A stretch of 5,092 bases of DNA from Pseudomonadota bacterium (lineage in GTDB: Bacteria; Desulfobacterota; Desulfovibrionia; Desulfovibrionales; Desulfovibrionaceae), in assembly GCA_023450535.1 (NCBI GenBank), contig JAEXGX010000411.1, forward strand, positions 1-5,092, written 5' to 3'. The translations under genes and the position numbers were made by a program. The notes under the pieces are model-generated. The model saw nothing but the letters and a program-made list of their open reading frames with translations. It did not search any database and was not told the DNA's origin. This document shows, one piece after another, positions 1 through 3,736 of the stretch. How positions within the stretch are numbered: position 1 is the stretch's first letter; each line of letters opens with the position of its first letter.

Positions 1-5
1 GTTGA

Positions 6-22
6 GCGGAGCGAGACTCCGC
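6..22. repeat. Small inverted repeat at the window edge
   Basis: GCGGAG (6-11) is complementary to CTCCGC (17-22) across a 5-base loop, CGAGA. There is no T-run after it on either strand, so it is not a recognisable intrinsic terminator. It lies at the cut edge of the window and its context is unknown. Confidence 0.35.
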
Positions 23-39
23 CGCGAAGCCGGAATAGC

Positions 40-53
40 CGCAATTCACTTGC
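40..53 (-). repeat. Copy 1 of a 14-base inverted repeat pair
   Basis: Read on the minus strand this is GCAAGTGAATTGCG. It matches plus-strand 923-936 (GCAAGTGAATTACG) at 13 of 14 positions. Both copies lie in gene-free DNA and both belong to small inverted repeats: here TTCAC at 45-49 can pair with GTGAA at 71-75. The match is short enough to be chance; a genome-wide count of the motif would decide. Confidence 0.3.
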
Positions 54-77
54 ACTACTCCGGCGAAGGTGTGAAAC

Positions 78-110
78 CTGCCTGCCAGAACCCTATGTTC
101 TGGCTGGCAG
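78..110. repeat. Strong 14-bp inverted repeat (hairpin)
   Basis: The arms are 78-91 and 97-110, with 13 of 14 pairs (a single T-T mismatch at 83/105) around a 5-base loop, CCTAT. The stem is GC-rich and ends in CAGAAC/GTTCTG. It could end transcription from a gene left of the window, but no proper T-run follows on the plus strand (ATGCTTTCAA) or on the minus strand (GTTTCACACC). A protein-binding site or a transcript-end stabiliser is equally possible. Confidence 0.6.
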
Positions 111-139
111 ATGCTTTCAATCGCAGAATGCTCTAGACC

Positions 140-152
140 GCCCGTTCCGGGC
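140..152 (+). repeat. Short hairpin in the leader of the small gene
   Basis: GCCCG (140-144) pairs with CGGGC (148-152) around a TTC loop. It precedes a second, stronger hairpin at 173-192 in the 5' region of the gene starting at 207. It may be incidental in GC-rich DNA. Confidence 0.3.
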
Positions 153-172
153 CTGTACCGTTTCTCCCTTTG

Positions 173-192
173 TCCCGGCCGGATTGCCGGGA
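173..192 (+). promoter_or_regulatory. Hairpin just upstream of the ribosome binding site of the 207-479 gene
   Basis: TCCCGGC (173-179) and GCCGGGA (186-192) form a perfect 7-bp stem with a 6-base loop, ending 2 bases before the GAGG site at 195-198. In an mRNA this would sit directly beside the site where the 30S subunit binds, so it could affect translation initiation. A regulatory role is inference from position only. Confidence 0.4.
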
Positions 193-194
193 AT

Positions 195-198
195 GAGG
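195..198 (+). promoter_or_regulatory. Ribosome binding site that fixes the start at 207
   Basis: GAGG lies 8 bases before the ATG at 207. The alternative in-frame ATG at 111 directly follows the 78-110 hairpin and has no Shine-Dalgarno sequence. The extra 32 residues it would add also look unlike the rest of the protein. The shorter start is therefore preferred. Confidence 0.6.
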
Positions 199-206
199 TT
201 GCCTTC

Positions 207-479
207 ATGAGCCTTTCCGCTGCTTCTCTTACGATCCGCGGCACGCTGGTCCCCTTCTCCCCTGCTCCGTCCGACCCTCTGTGCAGGGTCGCACTCGAAC
301 AGAGCGACTCTGGTTCACTGTTCGCCATCCTCCCTCGCGGTGCGGGCATAGATCTGGACGACATGGTGGGTTCCACCCTGGAAATCGTCTGCACTGTCCA
401 ACGCCCCGCACCGGACGATGAAGAAGGCGCGGCCTTCGTTCACGTCCGCTCCTACCGGGAACTGGACGCAGAGATTTAG
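207..479 (+). CDS. Small hypothetical protein, 90 residues
   Basis: I do not recognise this protein by name and cannot assign a function. It is 90 residues, acidic at the C-terminus, with no signal peptide, membrane segment or metal-binding motif. Alternating hydrophobic stretches at about residues 8-16 (LTIRGTLVP), 25-32, 38-43, 56-64 and 76-83 suggest a small all-beta domain, perhaps OB-fold-like; this is inference from the pattern alone. A loop rich in Pro, Asp and Glu (about 66-74) separates the last two strands. Evidence that it is real: a GAGG site 8 bases before the ATG, consistent use of G/C at third codon positions, and a plausible soluble composition. It stands alone, more than 900 bases before dnaK. 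A frame opening at 111 would add 32 residues but lacks a ribosome binding site. Confidence 0.65.
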   Translation: MSLSAASLTIRGTLVPFSPAPSDPLCRVALEQSDSGSLFAILPRGAGIDLDDMVGSTLEIVCTVQRPAPDDEEGAAFVHVRSYRELDAEI

Positions 480-513
480 GGCATTCTGTATTTGAGACGG
501 TTTATCCGAACGA

Positions 514-527
514 GCGCAGTACTGCGC
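514..527. repeat. Perfect 14-bp palindrome
   Basis: GCGCAGTACTGCGC is fully self-complementary and starts 35 bases after the stop codon at 479. With no spacer it would make a tight 4-base loop as RNA, and no T-run follows. A dimeric protein-binding site is as likely as a transcript-end hairpin. Confidence 0.5.
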
Positions 528-552
528 CATACCGCTTTGCGTCACCGTGCAA

Positions 553-574
553 TGCTGCAAATGAAGTGCTGCAA
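553..574. repeat. Tandem 8-base direct repeat, 14-base period
   Basis: TGCTGCAA occurs at 553-560 and again at 567-574. Two copies in the same orientation could be half-sites for a regulator, but at this length chance is a serious alternative. Confidence 0.3.
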
Positions 575-712
575 TCCCGGCAAGGCAGACAACGTCTTGT
601 TTCGTTCGGTGCTAACTATTTGAAGCCGACCAGGTTCTGCTTCGTCGTCTCTTTTCCTCCAATGCGTCGATTTCGTCACGCACTGGTCTTTTGTCTTGCC
701 CTCATTCCGCCA

Positions 713-756
713 GCTCTCAGCTGATTTTCATGAGAGCAGATTAACTTTCCTTTTTT
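713..756 (+). terminator. Possible weak terminator: hairpin with a distant T-run
   Basis: GCTCTCA (713-719) pairs perfectly with TGAGAGC (731-737) around an 11-base loop. A T-rich stretch including six Ts (751-756) follows, but starts about 9 bases after the stem, too far for a classical intrinsic terminator. It might end a transcript from the small gene at 207-479; confidence is low. Confidence 0.25.
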
Positions 757-784
757 ACGCAGTCCCATTTAAAGCTGTTCAACA

Positions 785-814
785 TTGAAATTGCGCACGC
801 AGAAACACTACGTT
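785..814 (+). promoter_or_regulatory. Weak sigma-70-like promoter candidate before the structured region
   Basis: TTGAAA (785-790, five of six with TTGACA) is followed after 18 bases by TACGTT (809-814, only three of six with TATAAT). It would start transcription near 821, just before the series of potential stems. TTCAA/TTGAA half-sites (778-789) overlap its -35 box. The poor -10 makes this speculative. Confidence 0.2.
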
Positions 815-870
815 CTGGCCACAAATTTCACGCCTGAAGCCGGAGCTTGCTCTGCTGCCCGTGCCGCTAC

Positions 871-893
871 GCCTTACGGGATACAGGTTAGGC
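871..893 (+). repeat. Hairpin in the structured region
   Basis: GCCTTAC (871-877) pairs with GTTAGGC (887-893) at six of seven positions around a 9-base loop. A second small hairpin, CCATCC/GGGTGG (902-907/911-916, one G-U pair), follows directly. They are the first members of a run of stems reaching to 1175. Confidence 0.35.
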
Positions 894-920
894 CTTTAAG
901 ACCATCCGCCGGGTGGCCCG

Positions 921-954
921 CCGCAAGTGAATTACGCTTGTGCTTCACCTGCGG
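921..954 (+). repeat. 11-bp hairpin carrying copy 2 of the 14-base repeat
   Basis: Arms 921-931 and 944-954 pair at 10 of 11 positions (one A-C mismatch) around a 12-base loop. The left arm contains the motif at 923-936 that is repeated in inverted orientation at 40-53. It is the longest stem immediately before the alternative-stem element at 962-1003. Confidence 0.45.
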
Positions 955-961
955 AAGGCTG

Positions 962-1003
962 CTTACTCGCGGCCTCAAAAATTGCGAGTAGGCCGCTGTT
1001 TTA
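962..1003 (+). promoter_or_regulatory. Two mutually exclusive stems, attenuator-like
   Basis: Stem A pairs TACTCGC (964-970) with GCGAGTA (984-990). Stem B pairs GCGGCCT (969-975) with AGGCCGC (990-996). Both are perfect 7-bp stems, and they overlap by two bases on the left and one on the right, so in practice only one can form. Stem B is followed by TGTTTTA (997-1003), which makes it terminator-like; stem A would prevent it. This is the logic of an anti-terminator/terminator switch, although the T-run is short. No leader peptide or known riboswitch core was recognised upstream. The geometry (no linker between crossing stems) argues against a pseudoknot. Confidence 0.35.
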
Positions 1004-1063
1004 CCACGCCGTAAAGCGAGCGATTTTTGTACCTTTCCGCCCGGAGATCCCAAGATCGCTGGG

Positions 1064-1079
1064 GCCGCCAGTGGGCGGC
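1064..1079 (+). repeat. Perfect GC hairpin
   Basis: GCCGCC (1064-1069) pairs with GGCGGC (1074-1079) around AGTG. A competing longer pairing joins 1033-1042 with 1073-1084 (a 2-base bulge), and AGCGAT/ATCGCT (1019-1024/1055-1060) can close the same segment. Which fold wins cannot be settled by eye. Confidence 0.4.
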
Positions 1080-1092
1080 GAAAGCCCTCAAA

Positions 1093-1175
1093 GAAAGGGG
1101 GTCATCAGTCTGAGCTTTAGAGCCATTTCAAGGCGAAATTGCTCTAAGGCAGATGAAAGCCCGTTTCCCCTTTTC
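1093..1175. ncRNA. Candidate structured RNA: nested rod-like inverted repeat
   Basis: Four stems nest inside one another: 1093-1100/1167-1175 (8 bp with a 1-base bulge), 1102-1106/1152-1156 (5 bp), 1114-1123/1141-1150 (10 bp, one G-U) and 1125-1129/1135-1139 (5 bp), closing on the loop AAGGC. The inner two are separated only by a C-T mismatch and together give 15 pairs in 37 bases. The full element is about 83 bases and abuts an A9-C-A8 run. No T-run follows on the plus strand, so an independent small RNA ending here is not supported by a terminator; it could be part of a longer leader or a DNA-level repeat. The strand is undecided. The inner hairpin is clear; the call as RNA is inference. 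Confidence 0.3.
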
Positions 1176-1193
1176 AAAAAAAAACAAAAAAAA
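1176..1193. other. A-tract A9-C-A8
   Basis: Nine As (1176-1184), one C (1185) and eight As (1186-1193) stand out in GC-rich DNA. Such tracts bend DNA or act as UP-type promoter elements, and they are prone to slippage. A poor promoter match (TTTTCA at 1171-1176, 17-base spacer, TACGCT at 1194-1199) contains the tract as its spacer. The better dnaK promoter is about 100 bases downstream. Confidence 0.6.
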
Positions 1194-1242
1194 TACGCTC
1201 TGCCCCCTAGACGCCTTGCAAAAGCAACTTACATTCTCCTGC

Positions 1243-1267
1243 GAAGGCGGTCATGTACCGCCCCTTC
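1243..1267 (+). repeat. Hairpin with a 2-base bulge
   Basis: GGCGGT (1246-1251) pairs with ACCGCC (1257-1262) around CATGT. Beyond a CC bulge, GAA (1243-1245) pairs with TTC (1265-1267). ATTTT follows at 1274-1278, so a weak terminator for RNA from the structured region is possible. It sits 25 bases before the -35 box of the likely dnaK promoter. Confidence 0.4.
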
Positions 1268-1291
1268 TGAAAGATTTTGCGCCTGAGAGTG

Positions 1292-1321
1292 TTGTCCCGG
1301 CGGAGCAAGCTGCCCTGTAAT
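1292..1321 (+). promoter_or_regulatory. Candidate sigma-70-type promoter of dnaK
   Basis: TTGTCC (1292-1297, four of six with TTGACA), an 18-base spacer and TGTAAT (1316-1321, five of six with TATAAT). Transcription would start near 1328 and give a leader of about 95 bases. I saw no CIRCE operator (TTAGCACTC-N9-GAGTGCTAA); only a lone GAGTG occurs at 1287-1291. I also saw no convincing heat-shock sigma-32 promoter, so how dnaK is heat-induced here is not visible. Confidence 0.4.
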
Positions 1322-1332
1322 GCTTTCTTGGC

Positions 1333-1356
1333 GCAGATTTTCAGCAAAAAATCCGC
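1333..1356 (+). promoter_or_regulatory. Hairpin at the start of the dnaK leader
   Basis: GCAGATTTT (1333-1341) pairs with AAAATCCGC (1348-1356) at eight of nine positions (one A-C mismatch) around CAGCAA. If transcription starts near 1328, this hairpin would cap the 5' end of the mRNA, an arrangement that can protect transcripts from decay. It does not cover the ribosome binding site at 1406-1411, so it is not an obvious RNA thermometer. Confidence 0.35.
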
Positions 1357-1405
1357 AGGAGCTGTCTGGTTTTTATATCGGAACGCTCCAACCCTACGCA
1401 TGATG

Positions 1406-1411
1406 AGGAGG
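1406..1411 (+). promoter_or_regulatory. Strong ribosome binding site of dnaK
   Basis: AGGAGG is a full Shine-Dalgarno match, 10 bases before the ATG at 1422. The spacing is slightly long. It supports the 1422 start, which also gives the canonical N-terminus MGKIIGIDLGTTNS. Confidence 0.8.
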
Positions 1412-1421
1412 ATGTTTACAT

Positions 1422-3347
1422 ATGGGCAAGATTATAGGCATTGACCTTGGCACTACCAATAGCTGCGTCTATGTAATGGAAGGCAAGGACCCCAAGTGCA
1501 TTACCAATCCCAACGGCGGGCGCACCACGCCTTCCATTGTGGCCTTTACTGACAAGGAAACCCTGGTGGGCGATACCGCCAAACGCCAGGCCGTGACCAA
1601 TCCCGAGCGCACCATTTTTGCGGTGAAGCGCTTGATGGGCCGTCGTTTCGACGCCCCTGAAGTCACCCGGTGGAAGGAACATTCCCCCTATCGCATTGTG
1701 GCCGCGAGCAACGGCGATACTGCGGTGGAAGTGGATGGCCGTCAATACAGCCCCCCGGAAATCTCTGCGAAGATTCTCGCCCAGCTCAAAAAGGATGCTG
1801 AAGCGTATCTCGGCGAAAACGTGACGGAAGCAGTCATTACCGTGCCCGCCTACTTTAATGATGCCCAACGCCAGGCCACCAAGGATGCGGGCCGCATCGC
1901 GGGCCTCGACGTAAAGCGCATCATCAACGAACCCACTGCGGCCTCTCTTGCCTATGGTTTCGACAAGAAAGCCAACGAAAAGATCGCCGTGTTCGACCTT
2001 GGCGGCGGCACCTTTGATATCTCCATTCTGGAAGTGGGCGACAACGTCGTCGAAGTGCGCGCCACCAACGGCGACACCTTCCTGGGCGGCGAAGACTTCG
2101 ACCAGCGCATCATCGAATATCTGGTGGAAGAGTTCAAGAAGGAGAGCGGGATCGATCTGGCCAAGGATCGCATGGCTCTGCAACGTCTGAAGGAAGCGGC
2201 GGAAAGCGCCAAGAAGGAACTTTCCTCTTCCATGGAGACGGAAATCAACCTGCCCTTCATCACTGCCGATGCCAGCGGGCCGAAGCATCTGATGATGAAG
2301 CTCTCCCGCGCCAAACTGGAGCAGCTTGTGGGCGACCTTGTGGATCGTTCCATCGAACCCTGCCGCAAGGCTCTGTCCGACGCCGGGCTTTCCGCTTCTG
2401 AAATCGACGAGGTTGTCCTGGTAGGCGGCATGACCCGTATGCCCCTGGTACAGAAGAAGGTGGGCGAATTCTTCGGCAAGGAACCCAACCGCTCCATGAA
2501 CCCGGACGAAGTGGTCGCCATGGGCGCGTCCATCCAGGGCGGCGTGCTCGCCGGGGATGTGAAGGACGTGCTGCTGCTCGACGTGACCCCGCTGTCTCTG
2601 GGTATTGAGACCATGGGCGGTGTGTTCACCAAACTGATTGACCGCAACACCACCATTCCCACCCGCAAGAGCCAAACCTTCACCACCGCTGCGGACAACC
2701 AGCCCTCCGTGTCCATCCATGTGCTTCAGGGCGAACGTCCCATGGCGGGCGACAATATGACTCTGGCCCGCTTCGACCTCACCGGTATTCCGCCCGCGCC
2801 GCGCGGCATGCCCCAGATTGAAGTGACCTTTGACATCGACGCCAACGGCATCGTCAACGTGTCTGCCAAGGATCTTGGCACCGGCAAGTTGCAGTCCATC
2901 CAGATCACCTCTTCTTCCGGCTTGTCGGAAACCGAGATTCAGAATCTGGTACGCGAAGCTGAAGCCCATGCGGCTGATGACAAGAAGAAACAGGAAGTCA
3001 TCGAAGCACGCAACCATGCCGACAGCCTGATCTACGGCACGGAGAAGTCGTTGAATGACCTTGGCGACAAGCTGGATGCGGGCCTCAAGGCTGATATCCA
3101 GTCCAAGATGGAAGCGCTGAAAAAGCTCATGGAAGGCGAAGACACCGCCGCCATCAAGACTGCCACGGAAGAACTGGCAAAAGCCTCGCACAAGCTGGCC
3201 GAACAGCTCTACCAGCAGCAGGGCGGAGCTGCAGGTGCACAGCCCGGAGCGGCTGGCCCGCAGGGTGCGGCGGGAGCACAGGGCAACCATGGCGGTCAGG
3301 ACAAAGGCGATGACGTTATGGACGCCGACTTCACCGAAGTAAAATAA
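1422..3347 (+). CDS. dnaK: Molecular chaperone DnaK (Hsp70)
   Basis: Cytoplasmic ATP-driven chaperone that binds exposed hydrophobic segments of client proteins and works with DnaJ and GrpE. At 641 residues it has the usual full length. The nucleotide-binding domain covers about 1-380, with the phosphate loop IDLGTTNS (7-14), the catalytic-lysine position K69, the second signature FDLGGGTFDIS (191-201) and the third, VVLVGGMTRMP (331-341). The interdomain linker VLLLDV is at 383-388, the beta substrate-binding domain at about 390-500 and the helical lid at about 501-600. A Gly/Ala/Gln-rich tail (601-627) leads to the acidic ending DVMDADFTEVK. No key residue is missing. The gene has its own likely promoter (1292-1321) and terminator (3377-3408). 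No grpE, hrcA or dnaJ is adjacent. A 624-codon open frame on the opposite strand is the well-known Hsp70 antisense artefact. Confidence 0.98.
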   Translation: MGKIIGIDLGTTNSCVYVMEGKDPKCITNPNGGRTTPSIVAFTDKETLVGDTAKRQAVTNPERTIFAVKRLMGRRFDAPEVTRWKEHSPYRIVAASNGDTAVEVDGRQYSPPEISAKILAQLKKDAEAYLGENVTEAVITVPAYFNDAQRQATKDAGRIAGLDVKRIINEPTAASLAYGFDKKANEKIAVFDLGGGTFDISILEVGDNVVEVRATNGDTFLGGEDFDQRIIEYLVEEFKKESGIDLAKDRMALQRLKEAAESAKKELSSSMETEINLPFITADASGPKHLMMKLSRAKLEQLVGDLVDRSIEPCRKALSDAGLSASEIDEVVLVGGMTRMPLVQKKVGEFFGKEPNRSMNPDEVVAMGASIQGGVLAGDVKDVLLLDVTPLSLGIETMGGVFTKLIDRNTTIPTRKSQTFTTAADNQPSVSIHVLQGERPMAGDNMTLARFDLTGIPPAPRGMPQIEVTFDIDANGIVNVSAKDLGTGKLQSIQITSSSGLSETEIQNLVREAEAHAADDKKKQEVIEARNHADSLIYGTEKSLNDLGDKLDAGLKADIQSKMEALKKLMEGEDTAAIKTATEELAKASHKLAEQLYQQQGGAAGAQPGAAGPQGAAGAQGNHGGQDKGDDVMDADFTEVK

Positions 3348-3376
3348 CCTTTACCGGTTTTTTTCGATAAAAACAG

Positions 3377-3408
3377 GCCCCGGTTCTCGCAACGAACCGG
3401 GGCTTTTT
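3377..3408 (+). terminator. Intrinsic terminator of dnaK
   Basis: GCCCCGGTTC (3377-3386) and GAACCGGGGC (3394-3403) form a perfect 10-bp stem around a 7-base loop, followed at once by five Ts (3404-3408), 29 bases after the dnaK stop. Five As (3369-3373) lie just before the stem, so it could also work on the minus strand. It separates dnaK from maeB. Confidence 0.93.
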
Positions 3409-3451
3409 ACGTCCGGAACAGAATACACCCGTCTTTCCCCCATTCCTTAGC

Positions 3452-3463
3452 GCTTGCGCAAGC
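3452..3463. promoter_or_regulatory. 12-bp palindrome over the -35 box of the maeB promoter
   Basis: GCTTGCGCAAGC is perfectly self-complementary and contains the whole -35 hexamer TTGCGC (3454-3459). A dimeric regulator bound here would block or contact RNA polymerase. No known operator consensus was recognised. Confidence 0.4.
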
Positions 3464-3482
3464 CTTCCCGCATTCGTATACT
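3454..3482 (+). promoter_or_regulatory. Candidate sigma-70-type promoter of maeB
   Basis: TTGCGC (3454-3459, three of six with TTGACA), exactly 17 bases of spacer and TATACT (3477-3482, five of six with TATAAT). Transcription would start near 3489, leaving a leader of about 248 bases that contains the hairpin cluster at 3583-3711. Confidence 0.45.
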
Positions 3483-3582
3483 TCTTTCGTTTTTCCGTCC
3501 GCGTGCATCTCTCGCGCTTTCTTATCCAACCTGCAAACCCAAGGTTCCCTTTCCATGTTTCACTTCACAGTCACCCCCATCT

Positions 3583-3599
3583 TGCTGACTGACTCAGCA
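3583..3599. repeat. Short perfect hairpin in the maeB leader
   Basis: TGCTGA (3583-3588) pairs with TCAGCA (3594-3599) around CTGAC. It lies 11 bases before the larger hairpin cluster at 3610-3711 and may be part of it. Confidence 0.35.
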
Positions 3600-3609
3600 G
3601 CCGACGGAT

Positions 3610-3711
3610 AGGGGCATGCAGATTGCCCCTCCCTAAAGGGAGAGCTTACAAAAAAGGATTTCATCGGCTTTGCCGTTTTATCAAGCACGCTTTTCCCCCA
3701 GAAGGGGGAAG
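3610..3711. repeat. Hairpin cluster, possible intergenic repeat element (REP/MITE-like)
   Basis: Four stems occur within about 100 bases: AGGGGCA/TGCCCCT (3610-3616/3624-3630), CTCCC/GGGAG (3629-3633/3638-3642), CGGC/GCCG (3665-3668/3672-3675) and TTTCCCCC/GGGGGAAG (3692-3699/3704-3711, one T-G). The arrangement of C-run/G-run hairpins joined by a short GGC-TTT-GCC hairpin resembles short palindromic repeats scattered between genes in many bacterial genomes. From this single copy it cannot be proved mobile. No transposase or target-site duplication was seen. It ends 11 bases before the maeB ribosome binding site and would be in its leader mRNA. Confidence 0.4.
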
Positions 3712-3722
3712 TTTCAAACCAT

Positions 3723-3728
3723 AAAGGA
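3723..3728 (+). promoter_or_regulatory. Ribosome binding site that fixes the maeB start at 3737
   Basis: AAAGGA lies 8 bases before the ATG at 3737. A TTG codon stands directly before it (3734-3736) in the same frame and would add one residue; the ATG has better spacing and is the stronger start codon. Confidence 0.7.
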
Positions 3729-3736
3729 ATTTTTTG

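Larger units (their letters stand above)
480..1421. other. Gene-free region of about 940 bases upstream of dnaK, rich in inverted repeats
   Basis: No convincing coding sequence was found on either strand. The frames that stay open (GTG-started 927-1286 plus strand; 315-560 and 1207-1401 minus strand) have low-complexity Arg/Ser/Lys/Pro-rich products, lack convincing ribosome binding sites and run through hairpins. From left to right the stretch holds a perfect palindrome (514-527), an 8-base direct repeat (553-574), a hairpin (713-737), a dense series of potential RNA stems from about 871 to 1175, an A-rich tract (1176-1193), a further hairpin (1243-1267) and the likely dnaK promoter and leader (1292-1421). 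Motifs I know from RNase P RNA, tmRNA, SRP RNA and tRNA were looked for and not seen. Confidence 0.6.

Noticed and set aside
111..206. N-terminal extension of the small protein from the ATG at 111
   Set aside because: No Shine-Dalgarno sequence before 111, and the codon goes directly on from the hairpin arm; the ATG at 207 has GAGG at good spacing.
1..210. Frame open from the window edge to a TGA overlapping the ATG at 207
   Set aside because: An ATGA overlap would suggest translational coupling, but the product is Arg/Ser/Pro-rich without a motif, and the frame passes through the 78-110 hairpin. The start is outside the window, so it cannot be fully excluded.
605..710. Short minus-strand frames, one giving VRDEIDALEEKRRRS-like sequence
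   Set aside because: Fewer than 30 codons, no ribosome binding site, and no support from the flanking sequence; at most a gene remnant.
763..771. Sigma-32-like -10 element TCCCATTTA
   Set aside because: No CTTGAAA-like -35 box at the required distance, and it is about 650 bases from dnaK.
871..893. Integron attC-like core GTTAGGC
   Set aside because: GTTAGGC fits the loose GTTRRRY core, but the facing GCCTTAC is imperfect and only 9 bases away; the bulged attC structure and any integrase or cassette gene are absent.
964..996. H-type pseudoknot from the two stems at 964-996
   Set aside because: The crossing stems would need loops of zero length, which is sterically implausible; mutually exclusive hairpins are the better reading.
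927..1286. 119-codon GTG-started frame on the plus strand before dnaK
   Set aside because: No ribosome binding site; the product is Arg/Lys/Ser/Pro-rich, and the frame runs through several hairpins and the A-tract, which it would translate as a lysine-rich stretch.
1269..1293. CIRCE-like operator before dnaK
   Set aside because: Only one half, GAGTGTT (1287-1293), is present. The position where TTAGCACTC should stand reads GAAAGATTT.
1416..3290. 624-codon open frame on the minus strand opposite dnaK
   Set aside because: Long antisense frames opposite Hsp70 genes are a known artefact of codon bias, sometimes mis-annotated as glutamate dehydrogenase. The sense strand encodes a fully conserved DnaK, and no ribosome binding site or promoter was seen for the antisense frame.
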